Source of the DNA: Proteus columbae
GTDB taxonomy: Bacteria; Pseudomonadota; Gammaproteobacteria; Enterobacterales; Enterobacteriaceae
Assembly (NCBI RefSeq): GCF_009914335.1
Contig: NZ_CP043925.1
Span: 930,001-994,000 of the forward strand
DNA: 64,000 bases
Direction: 5' to 3'
This document shows positions 28,257-38,239 of the stretch, in pieces. Within the stretch, counting starts at the first letter, position 1. Every line of letters starts with the position of its first letter. The translations under genes were made by a program, and so were the position numbers. The notes under the pieces were generated by a model. That model worked only from the letters and a program-made list of their open reading frames with translations, was not told the origin of the DNA and searched no databases.

Positions 28257-28988
28257 TTATCCCAGATCGCCGAACCGAACCTGCAAAGCGGTGATTGCGG
28301 TGAGTGCTGTTGTTTCAGTTCTTAATACACGAGGACCTAATAAAATATCAGTAAAATGGTGCTCTGCTGTCATGGCGATTTCTTCAGGAGAAAGTCCACC
28401 CTCAGGGCCAATCAATAAGCGCACTTTTTTAACCGGTAAGGGTAAGGTATTAATACTTTGGTTAGCCCTAGGATGTAAATTGAGTTTTAAACTACTATCA
28501 TCTTGAGCACACCATTCTTCTAATGACATCACTGGCATTAATTGTGGAATGCGATTTCTGCCACATTGCTCACATGCCGAGATAATAATTTTTTGCCATT
28601 GCTGATGCTTTTTCTCTAAACGGCTAGGGTCAAGTTTAACACCACAGCGTTCGGAGATCAGTGGAGTGATCGTATTAACACCTAACTCAACTGATTTTTG
28701 AATAGTAAACTCCATTTTCTCGCCTCGTGAAAGCACTTGCCCTAAATGGAGGTCGAGAGGGGATTCTTTATCATCAACAATGCCATCATTAATTTGCACA
28801 GTGACTGACTTCTTTGTGCTTTCGATAATTTCAGCATCAAATACCTGATTTGAACCATCAAACAGTGCCAGTTTTTGCCCAGTAGACATTCTTAATACAC
28901 GCCCAACATGATTAGATGCTTCTTCATCTAATGCTGTTTGAGTACCTGCTGTGAGTGGTTCTGGATGATAAATGCGAGGAATACGCAT
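28257..28988 (-). CDS. rsmE: 16S rRNA (uracil1498-N3)-methyltransferase
   Basis: 243 residues, SPOUT methyltransferase. An N-terminal PUA-like domain ([12 protein letters not shown]) is followed by the trefoil knot with [14 protein letters not shown] and [20 protein letters not shown]. It methylates U1498 of 16S rRNA. In E. coli endA lies directly upstream; here it is absent and an orphan prepilin peptidase gene lies divergently instead. Confidence 0.96.
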   Translation of the reverse strand: MRIPRIYHPEPLTAGTQTALDEEASNHVGRVLRMSTGQKLALFDGSNQVFDAEIIESTKKSVTVQINDGIVDDKESPLDLHLGQVLSRGEKMEFTIQKSVELGVNTITPLISERCGVKLDPSRLEKKHQQWQKIIISACEQCGRNRIPQLMPVMSLEEWCAQDDSSLKLNLHPRANQSINTLPLPVKKVRLLIGPEGGLSPEEIAMTAEHHFTDILLGPRVLRTETTALTAITALQVRFGDLG

Positions 28989-29239
28989 AACGTGAAACCC
29001 TTACGTAAAAGATGGTTAACCGTGATAAATAAAATATGTGATATGCATCATACGCATGACATTATGGCATGCAAGTTATCACTTTGCTTTTATCGTTATT
29101 ATAGCGCGGATCTTATTGCGTGTTTTGTCGCAAAATTTCATGTTTTCATTGTTATTATAAAGAAAATTCTCGGTATTAAATGGGGACTCTTATACAGTCG
29201 TTTAACAGAGATAACGAGGTATCTAAGGAGTAGATATTT

Positions 29240-29893
29240 ATGCCATTAAGCCGTTGTTGTTTTATAAAAACACCTTTACTCTTTTTTTTGAATGAGTTTC
29301 TTGTTTTTATTAAGTTTTGTCTGCCTTTTTTACTATTATTTTTGTTACCTAAAACCCGTCGTAAACAACTTGCTATAAGTTATATCATTATTTGTTTATA
29401 TTGGTTTTTTTCAATTTATTCGCTTTCTTTATTGATAATACTTTCTGTATTAAGTTTTTATTTATTAATGCTCTCTTTCTTTGATGCTGATTATTTTCTT
29501 TTGCCTAATACATTGACTTATTGGCTAATATTTTTAGGGCTATCGTGCAATTACACAACCTTTGGACTAGTACCTTTTGATCATGCTTTTTATGGTTTTT
29601 TAGGTGGTGCAGGGCTTTTTTATGGCATCTATTTATGGGGATATTTGATCTATCAAAAATGTGTTTTAGGTTTTGGTGATGTGAAACTATTTAGTGCGAT
29701 AGGTGCATGGTGTGGATTTGAAAAATTACCTTATATTTTATTACTCGGCTCTTTGTTGGGATTAAGTGTGTATTGCGGAGTATTGCTCACAACGAAAGAG
29801 TTTTTAAAAAAAGTAGCATTTGGCTCTTGTCTTTCATTTTCAACATTAATGATATTAGGTTTTTATTTTTCGTCTTATAATTCCTTTAATTAG
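29240..29893 (+). CDS. Short A24-type prepilin peptidase, without methyltransferase domain
   Basis: 217 residues, almost all hydrophobic, with about seven membrane segments. The two catalytic aspartate motifs are visible: FFDADYFLLPNTLTY (Asp82/Asp84) and GFGDVKL (Asp147). The N-terminal cysteine zinc motif and the N-methyltransferase loop of full PilD/GspO enzymes are missing, so the protein probably only cleaves prepilin leaders. AAGGAG lies 12 bases before the ATG. No pilin or secretion gene is adjacent, so its substrates are encoded elsewhere. AT-rich and leucine/phenylalanine-rich. Confidence 0.85.
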   Translation: MPLSRCCFIKTPLLFFLNEFLVFIKFCLPFLLLFLLPKTRRKQLAISYIIICLYWFFSIYSLSLLIILSVLSFYLLMLSFFDADYFLLPNTLTYWLIFLGLSCNYTTFGLVPFDHAFYGFLGGAGLFYGIYLWGYLIYQKCVLGFGDVKLFSAIGAWCGFEKLPYILLLGSLLGLSVYCGVLLTTKEFLKKVAFGSCLSFSTLMILGFYFSSYNSFN

Positions 29894-30000
29894 TTGATTT
29901 CAATCTGTTCTGGTTAGGCATTTATAACAAAAAATAAAATAGTAAAAATCGAAATAAAGAAGACAGTGTGCGGAAATTAATCAGCACACTGAAAAGAAGA

Positions 30001-30669
30001 TTATAGATTTTCTTTTATAAATTGCTGCCAACGTTTTGTATCACCTAAATATTTTTCAATCGATATCAGGCGATAACCTTGGTTATCTTCAATAAATAAA
30101 GTCGGAAAACCACGACCATTAACTTGGTGCATTAATTGTTGTGTTTGGTTTAAATGTTGCTGAACTTGGTTATTGCTGATGTCAGATAATAAGGATGCAA
30201 ATTGTTCAACATCAAAGCCAAGTTTTTTCACAATAAATAGCAGTGTGTCTTTGTCACTGATATTTAAACCATCAAGATAATAGGCCTCTTGTAATGCTTT
30301 TAGTAAATAAACATCACGGTTTCCCATTTTTTCGGCAACAAGAATAGCTGAAATAGGTAGCAGTGAATTTAATACCATCTCCGTATTACCAAGGCAATCA
30401 CGATACGCATGACTAAAAACTTGGCCAGATAATTGACTAATACGGTCATCAATTGGCGTGACATGCTCTTTCCATGATTGACCTCCCGTTACTACTCTTG
30501 CGGGTGTAAACAATCCACCACCATGTAGCTTAATGGAATGTGGAAATGCATTGCTTACTGCTTCAATCAAAGGGGCAATGCCGTAGCACCAACCACAAAG
30601 AGGATCATAAACATAGTGCAATATTTTAGTACCTAGGGTATTACCTGTATTGCTTGCTACTGAGGCCAC
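30001..30669 (-). CDS. DsbA-family thioredoxin-fold protein with CGWC motif
   Basis: 222 residues. The active-site motif YDPLCGWCYG (Cys25, Cys28) and the cis-proline segment GRGFPTLFIED are those of the DsbA/FrnE group. No signal peptide is seen, so it is probably cytosolic. The start is a GTG at 30669 with AAGGAG seven bases before it; this overlaps the last codons of the upstream metallo-hydrolase gene by 13 bases, showing translational coupling. Function could be disulfide isomerase or glutathione-S-transferase-like; substrate unknown. Probably regulated with its partner by the divergent LysR protein. Confidence 0.88.
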   Translation of the reverse strand: MASVASNTGNTLGTKILHYVYDPLCGWCYGIAPLIEAVSNAFPHSIKLHGGGLFTPARVVTGGQSWKEHVTPIDDRISQLSGQVFSHAYRDCLGNTEMVLNSLLPISAILVAEKMGNRDVYLLKALQEAYYLDGLNISDKDTLLFIVKKLGFDVEQFASLLSDISNNQVQQHLNQTQQLMHQVNGRGFPTLFIEDNQGYRLISIEKYLGDTKRWQQFIKENL

Positions 30670-31529
30670 TGCATCTCTCCTTTTAGTACTTTTGCACTAA
30701 GCTCTAGGCTTGATTTATCTGCTAAATTCTGATGATTTTTTTCCATTGCTGCAATAAATTCATCTGAATTTTTTGTCTTTTCAAGATTTTTCTCAGCTTC
30801 AATTAGGTAATTCATTGTGAAGTCAACAGCTTGTAGGTCATATGTTGCTTTTGGTAAATAGTGACCAGGAATAACGGTTTTTGGGGATAGTGATTTTATT
30901 TGCTGCAATGCACTAACCCAATGTTGGCGTTCTGCCACGGTTTGAGTATCAGCCAACCAAACATGAATATTTTCAGAAACTAAAACACCACCCATTACTG
31001 CATTAAGTTTTGGAACATACAGGTATGTTCTATCTGGAGATTGTCCGTCTAAGCCTTTGACTGAAATGGTTTCACCTTCTAAAGAAAAACTATCACCTTT
31101 TAGTACTTCAGGAATGATAATTTTCTGAGGGGCATTTTCTTTAAGCACAGGCCCCCAGTAGGCAAGTTTTCCTGCTTGTGTTTCATTAATGGCTTTAATT
31201 GTGGGTGCGGTTGCAATCACTTTGGCATTTGGAAATGCATTAGTAATGACATCTAACCCAAAATAAAAATCAGGATCAGAGTGGCTGATATAGATATAAG
31301 TCAGGTTTTTTCCAGAGGCTTTTATTTTATCAACCAGCGCTTGTGCATCATTTTTTTGAAATTGTGCATCAATTAATACGGCATCTTTATCGCCATAAAT
31401 AATTTCAGAAGAGACAGGAAAAACACTCGCTTCTTCTGGGTTATAAATATCTAATGTTAAATCAGTTGCTAGCGCTGATGTTGCGAAGAATGCGGTAGTT
31501 GCAAGTGTTAAAGGAAGTAATTTTTTCAT
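30657..31529 (-). CDS. Periplasmic metallo-beta-lactamase-fold protein with degenerate metal site
   Basis: 290 residues with a cleavable signal peptide (about residues 1-21, ending SALA). The fold is recognisable from DAVLIDAQFQ, the motif ISHSDPDFYFG, and VIPGHYLP. In active MBL enzymes the first metal motif is THxHxDH; here it is SHSDPDFYFG, so the second and last histidines are replaced by Asp and Phe, while Asp and the first His remain. Either a single-metal enzyme or a changed activity is likely. It is translated just ahead of the DsbA-like gene and diverges from a LysR regulator 105 bases away. Confidence 0.87.
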   Translation of the reverse strand: MKKLLPLTLATTAFFATSALATDLTLDIYNPEEASVFPVSSEIIYGDKDAVLIDAQFQKNDAQALVDKIKASGKNLTYIYISHSDPDFYFGLDVITNAFPNAKVIATAPTIKAINETQAGKLAYWGPVLKENAPQKIIIPEVLKGDSFSLEGETISVKGLDGQSPDRTYLYVPKLNAVMGGVLVSENIHVWLADTQTVAERQHWVSALQQIKSLSPKTVIPGHYLPKATYDLQAVDFTMNYLIEAEKNLEKTKNSDEFIAAMEKNHQNLADKSSLELSAKVLKGEMQWPQ

Positions 31530-31634
31530 CTTTTGTTTTCTCCATAATGTTGTTGCTGACTATAATATGTTGCATAAAACAAGAGAAAAACCCTATTTTA
31601 GGTAATTAATTGTTGCGTAAATCGAGCAAATAAA

Positions 31635-32555
31635 ATGGATAAAATAAAATCATCAGAAGTGTTTGTAACCATTGTGAAGCAGGGAAGCATGATAAAAGCT
31701 GCTGATTATCTAGGTATGTCTAGAGCTATGGTGACGCGTTATTTAAATGAAATGGAAGAGTGGGCTGGGGTGCGTTTATTGCATAGAACGACACGCAAAC
31801 AAAGCCTAACATCAGTAGGTGAAATGGTATATGAACAGAGTTTACAGCTATTAGAAATGGCTGAACGTATTCCTGCCAATATTCCGAAAGAACGTCATCA
31901 AATCAGCGGGCTTGTTCGTATTACCAGTTCACAATCATTAGCAAATAGTATTTTGTCAGTGGCGATATGCGAGTTTATGCAACGTTATCCTTTAATTGCG
32001 GTTGATTTACAAATTACCAATCAAACCGTGAATTTGGTAGAAGAACGAATTGATATTGCATTGCGTATTACGAATCACCTTGAGCCTAATTTAATCGCAC
32101 GCTCGTTAGCGACATGTCTTTCAGTGGTGTGTGCTCATAAAGATTACTTAGCAAAAAAAGGTATACCTCAAACGCCAGATGAGCTTGCTCAGCATCAATG
32201 TTTAACTTACCGATTTTTTGGTCGTAGCTTGTGGGAATTTAATTTAGGTGATGAACGTTATTCAGTCCCTGTTGGCGGTAATTTAAGTGCAAATGAATCA
32301 GTTGTTTTATTGCAAGCTACGTTAAAAGGAGTCGGCATATCGCTACAACCTTATTATTCAGCCAAACCTTATCTTGAAAGCGGTGAATTAGAACAAGTTT
32401 TGGCTAACTATCAAGCTTTGCCGATGGGGATTTATGCAGTTTTAGCGAGTCGGCAAAATATGCCCGCAGCTGTCAGAGTATTGTTGGATTTCTTAGTTGA
32501 GTGGTTTTCATCATCACCTTACTGGCTTGCTTTATCGGGTAAAAGCTTGGGTTAG
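31635..32555 (+). CDS. LysR-family regulator, divergent from the MBL/DsbA-like pair
   Basis: 306 residues. N-terminal winged HTH (IKSSEVFVTIVKQGSMIKAADYLGMSRAMVTRYLNEMEEW) and a substrate-binding C-terminal domain beginning near residue 90 (GLVRITSSQSLANSIL). It is of the subgroup with short DNA-binding linkers often found next to the genes it controls, so the divergent periplasmic hydrolase and DsbA-like genes are likely targets. Its 3' end overlaps that of lysR, which is convergent, by 24 bases. Confidence 0.9.
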   Translation: MDKIKSSEVFVTIVKQGSMIKAADYLGMSRAMVTRYLNEMEEWAGVRLLHRTTRKQSLTSVGEMVYEQSLQLLEMAERIPANIPKERHQISGLVRITSSQSLANSILSVAICEFMQRYPLIAVDLQITNQTVNLVEERIDIALRITNHLEPNLIARSLATCLSVVCAHKDYLAKKGIPQTPDELAQHQCLTYRFFGRSLWEFNLGDERYSVPVGGNLSANESVVLLQATLKGVGISLQPYYSAKPYLESGELEQVLANYQALPMGIYAVLASRQNMPAAVRVLLDFLVEWFSSSPYWLALSGKSLG

Positions 32556-33458
32556 TTGCTTAGGGTAATCTGATAATGTTTCTTTCATCACATCAATAAA
32601 ATAGGAAACAAGTTGTGATGATGGGCGATGTGATGGAGTAATTAAGCTGATGGTAAAGGGGATAGAAAAGCTTAAAGGACGAAGACAAATAGACTTATCT
32701 AAGTAATCAAGTGCGGTAATCGGGTTAACAATTGAAATGCCGATATTTTCACTCACCATGGCACAAATAGAGGCAGCACTTTGCGTTTCCATCACTAGCT
32801 GTCGTGTAATTCCATCTTTAATAAAAACGGTATCAATCAATTGTCGGTAGCTATCATTGGCAGACAAGCTAATAAAACGCTGGCTTTGAAAATCAGCAGG
32901 ATTTAACAATGGCTTTTTACACAATGGGTGTGATTTTGGCAAAACTGCAACTTCATTGAGTGTGAGTAGCGTTTCTTGTTGCGTTCCTGCTGGCGTTTGA
33001 GTGTGTTCAGTTAACCCTAAATCATAATGTTGAGCCGACAACCATTCTTCTAATAAAGGCGATTCTTGCGGAACAATGGTTAAGTTGACATCAGGATATG
33101 TATCTAGAAATTGTCGGCAAATTGAAGGTAATAATGACTGAGCAAATGCGGGCAAGCAGGTGATATTCAATTCTGCTTGGTTAAAATGGCGAATATTTTC
33201 AGCGGCGTTAATTATTCTATCTAAGCCATAATAAGAACGCTGTACTTCCTCAAAAAAGCGTAACCCTTCAGTTGTGGGTTGTAAACGACCTTTTATTCTA
33301 TCAAATAATTTAAATGCTAATAGATGCTCAAGACGAGACAACTCTCTACTGACAGTGGGTTGTGATGTTTTCAGTAACTCTGCGGCTTCAGTTAGATTCT
33401 GAGTGGTCATCACTGCATGAAAAATTTCAATATGCCGCCAATTAAAAGGAGCTTTCAT
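32532..33458 (-). CDS. lysR: LysR, activator of lysA
   Basis: 308 residues with HTH WRHIEIFHAVMTTQNLTEAAELLKTSQPTVSRELSRLEH as in E. coli LysR. It is divergent from lysA (113 bases between), the arrangement in which LysR was first described: it activates diaminopimelate decarboxylase when diaminopimelate is plentiful and lysine is short. The TTATTTGATA-rich gap between the two genes holds the promoters, but I could not define the operator. Confidence 0.93.
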   Translation of the reverse strand: MKAPFNWRHIEIFHAVMTTQNLTEAAELLKTSQPTVSRELSRLEHLLAFKLFDRIKGRLQPTTEGLRFFEEVQRSYYGLDRIINAAENIRHFNQAELNITCLPAFAQSLLPSICRQFLDTYPDVNLTIVPQESPLLEEWLSAQHYDLGLTEHTQTPAGTQQETLLTLNEVAVLPKSHPLCKKPLLNPADFQSQRFISLSANDSYRQLIDTVFIKDGITRQLVMETQSAASICAMVSENIGISIVNPITALDYLDKSICLRPLSFSIPFTISLITPSHRPSSQLVSYFIDVMKETLSDYPKQLTQAFTR

Positions 33459-33571
33459 TGTCTATTCCTATATCACAAGTGAATAGAGTGTAGCTTATTT
33501 GATATTTTTATTCCCTTGTAAGTTAATAAATAATGAATTTATTCCCCCCGTGATTTTTATGAGTAGATAAC

Positions 33572-34813
33572 ATGACAACATCAATAACTATGGCTCAATA
33601 CCAATTAGCACAAACTTATGGAACGCCATTATGGATTTATCAGGGCGATACGATTTCTCAGCGTATTGCTCAGCTTAAATCTTTTGATGTGGTTCGTTTT
33701 GCTCAAAAAGCCTGCTCCAATATTCATATCTTACGTTTAATGAAAGCACAGGGTGTTAAAGTTGACTCTGTTTCATTAGGAGAGATTGAACGTGCTTTAG
33801 TTGCGGGTTATCAAGGAGGTAGAGAAAAAAGTGAGATTGTCTTTACGGCTGATTTACTTGATGAAAGAACCATTGAGCGTGTTGTTGAATTAGATATTCC
33901 TGTTAATGCTGGCTCCATTGATATGCTTCGTCAATTAGGTGAACGCAATCAAGGGCATGCGGTTTGGATAAGAATTAATCCTGGATTTGGTCATGGACAT
34001 AGCCAAAAAACCAATACAGGCGGAGAAAACAGTAAGCATGGTATTTGGTATGAAGATGTGCCTGAAGCGTTAGCCGTGATCCAACAATACAATTTAACGC
34101 TAGTTGGTTTTCATATGCATATTGGCTCTGGTGTTGATTATCAACACCTTTCTAGTGTCTGTGATGCAATGGTAGAGCAAGTGCTTACCTCTCAAGTTGA
34201 TATTCAGGCTATTTCGGCAGGAGGCGGATTGTCAACGCCTTATCAAGAGGGTGATGCGATAGTCGATTTGGATCACTATTTTTCTTTATGGGATAAGGCT
34301 CGTCAGCGTATTGCACAGCAGTTAGGACATTCTGTTGAGTTAGAAATCGAGCCAGGACGTTTTTTAGTGGCTGAGTCAGGGGTATTGATTTCACAAGTGA
34401 GAGCCGTTAAATCAATGGGAAGTCGTCATTATGTGCTGGTGGATGCTGGATTTAGTGATTTAATGCGCCCTGCAATGTATGGCAGTTATCATCAAATTTC
34501 AGTTTTAGATAGCCATGGTCAAATAAAACCAATGACAGAATTACAAGAGACGATTGTGGCTGGTCCTTTGTGTGAATCTGGAGATGTTTTTACTCAGCAA
34601 GAGGGAGGCACTGTTGTTCCTCGTTTATTACCTCAAGCACAGGTAGGTGATTATTTAGTTATTCATGATACTGGCGCTTATGGTGCTTCAATGTCATCAA
34701 ATTATAATAGCCGACCACTTATTCCTGAAGTGTTGATAACAGAGGGCGTTCCCCAATTAATTCGTCGTCGTCAAACAATAGAAGAGTTATTAGCGTTGGA
34801 ATTAGATCTCTAA
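33572..34813 (+). CDS. lysA: Diaminopimelate decarboxylase
   Basis: 413 residues, fold III PLP decarboxylase. The PLP lysine is Lys46 in VRFAQKACSN; HMHIGSGVDY, GGGLSTPY and EIEPGRFLV line the cofactor site; GPLCESGDVF carries the catalytic cysteine supplied across the dimer. It is very close to E. coli LysA. It makes lysine from meso-diaminopimelate. Divergent from lysR. Confidence 0.97.
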   Translation: MTTSITMAQYQLAQTYGTPLWIYQGDTISQRIAQLKSFDVVRFAQKACSNIHILRLMKAQGVKVDSVSLGEIERALVAGYQGGREKSEIVFTADLLDERTIERVVELDIPVNAGSIDMLRQLGERNQGHAVWIRINPGFGHGHSQKTNTGGENSKHGIWYEDVPEALAVIQQYNLTLVGFHMHIGSGVDYQHLSSVCDAMVEQVLTSQVDIQAISAGGGLSTPYQEGDAIVDLDHYFSLWDKARQRIAQQLGHSVELEIEPGRFLVAESGVLISQVRAVKSMGSRHYVLVDAGFSDLMRPAMYGSYHQISVLDSHGQIKPMTELQETIVAGPLCESGDVFTQQEGGTVVPRLLPQAQVGDYLVIHDTGAYGASMSSNYNSRPLIPEVLITEGVPQLIRRRQTIEELLALELDL

Positions 34814-34852
34814 TTCATTTTTTTATTAAATATGCTTTCATTGAAAAATAAA

Positions 34853-34887
34853 AAACACCTCATGACTATTTTAGTGATGAGGTGTTT
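34853..34887. terminator. Bidirectional terminator between lysA and fadE
   Basis: AAACACCTCAT and ATGAGGTGTTT form an 11-bp stem with a 13-base loop between two convergent genes. Confidence 0.8.
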
Positions 34888-34922
34888 GTGTTTTATAGGG
34901 AAACATCTTCCCCTATATATTT

Positions 34923-37370
34923 TTAAGCGGCTTTATCTGTTTTGAGATTGTCAGCTTTCTGCTTTTTTGCAGGTACCGCCAATGCATCAAAGTCAAACTC
35001 ATCAACATTGATACTCCGTAAGCGACTCTGTTCTGCTTTACGTAAGATATCGGCTTCTTCTTGAGTTACTCGTTTATCAGCCAGTGCTTTATCCGCTAAT
35101 TTATCTAATTGAGTAAAGCTAAATTTCTTCTCATAGAGGCGGCAAATGCGGTCGAAAATAGGCTCAGCAGCTAAGATATCCAGTAGTGCTTCTTCCATTA
35201 AACCATGTGGATTATGCTCGCTCGGTGTTAAGTACTGACCTCTACCAATGCGATCACGAGTTTCAGACGGTTGTTGGATAAGTTGTGCTACTTTGCTATC
35301 TAATTTATCTGATGGTAATTTTTGAGCTTTACCTAGTGGGAAAATAATTGCACGCATGGTGCCTGCGATAACACGGCTTGGAAAATTGCGTAGCAGTTCA
35401 TCAATTGCATTCTCAGCTTGGTATAAGCACTCTTTTACGCTCCAATGTACGAGAGGTAAATCCGCGGTATGGCGACCTTCATCTTCATAACGCTTAAGCG
35501 CGGCAGAAGCGAGGAAGATATGACTTAATATGTCACCTAAACGTGCTGAAATACGCTCACGACGTTTTAAGCTTCCACCTAAAACTCCCATTGAAACATC
35601 AGACAATAGCGCCATATTGGCACTTAGGCGGTTAATTTGTTGATAATAACGACGGGTTTCATCATTAGTAGGAGAATTACTTAATCGACCATTAGTGATA
35701 CCCAACCACAAACTGCGTAAGGTATTACTTGCCACATGGCCAATATGACCAAATAAAGCGCGGTCAAAATCATGTAGGTTATTGTCTCGTGCTGCTGCAA
35801 TTTCATCTAATACATAAGGATGACAACGGATAGCACCTTGACCATAAATGATCATGCTACGAGTTAAAATATTGGCACCTTCAACAGTGATGGCAATCGG
35901 AGAGCCTTGATAAGAACGTGCGACAAAGTTTGATGGTCCAAGGCTGATCCCTTTACCACCCACGATATCCATTGCATCAATAACGCCACGTTGTGCTCGG
36001 TGAGTACAATGATATTTGACGATAGCTGATAATACGGCGGGTTTTTCTCCCAGCATAATGCCCGTAGTAATTAAGGTTGCCGCAGAATCTAAAAGATAGG
36101 CGTTGCCAGCCAGACGTGCTAATGGCTCTTCAATACCTTCCATTTTACCAATTGGAATTTTGAACTGACGACGGATACGAGAATAAGCACCAGTTGCCAT
36201 TGCCACACTTTTTAATCCACCAGTAGAATTTGAAGGCAGAGTAATCCCTCGACCTACAGAGAGGCATTCCACCAGCATTCTCCAACCTTGACCTGCCATT
36301 TTTGGCCCACCAATGATGTAATCGATAGGAACAAAAACATCTTTACCACGAGTCGGTCCATTCATAAATGGTACGTTCAATGGGAAATGACGATGACCGA
36401 TTTCAACGCCTTTGACATTAGTTGGAATTAACGCGCAGGTAATGCCTGGGTTTTCGTCATTACTTAATAGATGGTCAGGATCGCGTAATTTAAATGCTAA
36501 TCCTAATACGGTCGCGATAGGAGCAAGAGTGATATAGCGTTTATTCCATGTTAAACGAAGACCAAGTACTTGCTCGCCTTGCCATTCACCCATACAGACA
36601 ACACCACTATCAGGAATAGCTCCTGCATCGGAACCCGCTTCAGGGCTTGTTAAGGCGAAACAAGGAATTTCATCCCCTTTGGCTAAGCCTGGTAAATAGC
36701 GTTTTTTCTGTTCATCAGTACCGTAGTGTTGCAGTAGCTCACCAGGACCTAAAGAGTTAGGTACACCAACGGTGATGGCTAAAATACCAGACACTCCTGA
36801 CAGCTTTTGCAATACGCGTGATTGAGCGTAGGCTGAAAACTCTAACCCGCCGTACTCTTTTTTAATGATCATCGCAAAGAAGCGATTATCTTTAAGGTAT
36901 TGCCAGATTTCAGGAGGTAAATCAGCTAATTCATGAGTGATTTCAAAGTCATTTGTCATGCGACAAACTTCTTCGACTGGGCCATCAAGGAAAGCTTGCT
37001 CTTCAGCTGTTAGCTGTGGTTTAGGGTAATTATGAAGTTGTTTCCAGTCGGGAGCACCACGGAACAACTCACCTTCCCACCATGTTGTACCTGCATCAAT
37101 AGCTTCTTGTTCTGTTTTAGACATAGAAGGCATGACTTTTTGAAATGCTTTAAGTGCAGGTACTGAGATATAGGCTCTACGAATAGAAGGAATAGTAAAG
37201 GGTAATAAAACCAATGCAACGGGAAGGAGTAACCAGTAACTCCAAATATTGGCGACACCCATTACTAATGTATAAGCAATAAGCGCGAGGCTACTTACCG
37301 CAATACTGAATTTGCGATAACTAAGTAAGCCAATAAGAACGATAAAAAGTACGATACTGAGTAGTGTCAT
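34923..37370 (-). CDS. fadE: Acyl-CoA dehydrogenase of fatty acid beta-oxidation
   Basis: 815 residues, one more than E. coli FadE. Two or three N-terminal hydrophobic segments (residues about 1-65) are followed by the acyl-CoA dehydrogenase domains: [14 protein letters not shown] binds FAD/substrate, and [11 protein letters not shown] with QGAIRCHPY lies in the C-terminal half. It performs the first, FAD-dependent, step of beta-oxidation at the membrane. A FadR-like operator lies 28 bases before the start. It is divergent from gmhA, as in E. coli. Confidence 0.96.
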   Translation of the reverse strand: MTLLSIVLFIVLIGLLSYRKFSIAVSSLALIAYTLVMGVANIWSYWLLLPVALVLLPFTIPSIRRAYISVPALKAFQKVMPSMSKTEQEAIDAGTTWWEGELFRGAPDWKQLHNYPKPQLTAEEQAFLDGPVEEVCRMTNDFEITHELADLPPEIWQYLKDNRFFAMIIKKEYGGLEFSAYAQSRVLQKLSGVSGILAITVGVPNSLGPGELLQHYGTDEQKKRYLPGLAKGDEIPCFALTSPEAGSDAGAIPDSGVVCMGEWQGEQVLGLRLTWNKRYITLAPIATVLGLAFKLRDPDHLLSNDENPGITCALIPTNVKGVEIGHRHFPLNVPFMNGPTRGKDVFVPIDYIIGGPKMAGQGWRMLVECLSVGRGITLPSNSTGGLKSVAMATGAYSRIRRQFKIPIGKMEGIEEPLARLAGNAYLLDSAATLITTGIMLGEKPAVLSAIVKYHCTHRAQRGVIDAMDIVGGKGISLGPSNFVARSYQGSPIAITVEGANILTRSMIIYGQGAIRCHPYVLDEIAAARDNNLHDFDRALFGHIGHVASNTLRSLWLGITNGRLSNSPTNDETRRYYQQINRLSANMALLSDVSMGVLGGSLKRRERISARLGDILSHIFLASAALKRYEDEGRHTADLPLVHWSVKECLYQAENAIDELLRNFPSRVIAGTMRAIIFPLGKAQKLPSDKLDSKVAQLIQQPSETRDRIGRGQYLTPSEHNPHGLMEEALLDILAAEPIFDRICRLYEKKFSFTQLDKLADKALADKRVTQEEADILRKAEQSRLRSINVDEFDFDALAVPAKKQKADNLKTDKAA

Positions 37371-37397
37371 AATAAACTCCTGTATTTAGCAAGAGAT

Positions 37398-37414
37398 CAG
37401 AGGTCAGACCTGTT
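37398..37414 (-). promoter_or_regulatory. Candidate FadR operator of fadE
   Basis: CAGAGGTCAGACCTGTT shares GGTC, GAC and TGTT at the right spacing with the 17-base FadR consensus (AGCTGGTCCGACNTGTT). It lies just upstream of the fadE start, where FadR represses fadE in E. coli. Confidence 0.6.
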
Positions 37415-37607
37415 GTTTGTTATTTAGATCTAATCTAGTCACTAACTTTTATCAATATATTTACATTCTAATTACAATATAGCTCACAAATTATTCGTAA
37501 ATGAGAGAAGTTAGCATTTGTCTATAATAGGCATCTTCTTTCATGGCATTTAATCCGTTACACTGAGAAACAGAAAATTTCGATTACCTTTCTGGAGTAA
37601 AAATCCT

Positions 37608-38186
37608 ATGTACCAAGATCTTATCCGTGGTGAATTAACAGAAGCAGCAGATACGCTATCTCGCTTTCTTCAAGATGACGGAAATATTGAAGCTATCCAA
37701 AAAGCTGCGGTGTTATTAGCAGATTCTTTTAAAGCAGGCGGTAAAGTATTATCTTGCGGTAATGGTGGCTCTCATTGTGATGCAATGCATTTTGCAGAAG
37801 AATTAACTGGACGCTATCGTGAAAATCGCCCTGGTTATCCTGCCATTGCTATTTCAGATGTAAGCCATATCTCATGTGTAAGTAATGATTTTGGCTATGA
37901 ATATATCTTTTCTCGCTATGTTGAAGCTGTGGGTAAAGAAGGTGACGTTCTGCTGGGTATTTCAACCTCAGGCAATTCAGGCAATATCATCAAAGCAATT
38001 AGTGCTGCGCGTGAGAAAGGCATGAAAGTCATTACGCTAACGGGTAAAGATGGCGGAAAAATGGACGGTACAGCAGATATTGAAATTCGTGTACCTCATT
38101 TCGGTTACGCTGATCGTATTCAAGAAATTCATATTAAAGTTATCCATATTCTGATCCAATTAATTGAAAAAGAAATGGAAAAATAA
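37608..38186 (+). CDS. gmhA: Phosphoheptose isomerase (sedoheptulose 7-phosphate isomerase)
   Basis: 192 residues, SIS fold. [21 protein letters not shown] near residue 50 holds the substrate-binding serines and metal ligands, and [15 protein letters not shown] forms the phosphate loop. It begins the ADP-heptose pathway for the lipopolysaccharide core. Divergent from fadE and 54 bases before yafJ, as in E. coli. Confidence 0.97.
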   Translation: MYQDLIRGELTEAADTLSRFLQDDGNIEAIQKAAVLLADSFKAGGKVLSCGNGGSHCDAMHFAEELTGRYRENRPGYPAIAISDVSHISCVSNDFGYEYIFSRYVEAVGKEGDVLLGISTSGNSGNIIKAISAAREKGMKVITLTGKDGGKMDGTADIEIRVPHFGYADRIQEIHIKVIHILIQLIEKEMEK

Positions 38187-38239
38187 TTTGTTGATATTGC
38201 TATAAACTAGCAAGAAACATCGGCAAGAAGGAGTGAGCG

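Noticed and set aside
28938..29249. A 103-residue gene between rsmE and the prepilin peptidase
   Set aside because: It overlaps rsmE on the opposite strand, has no ribosome site and no recognisable family; judged a chance frame.
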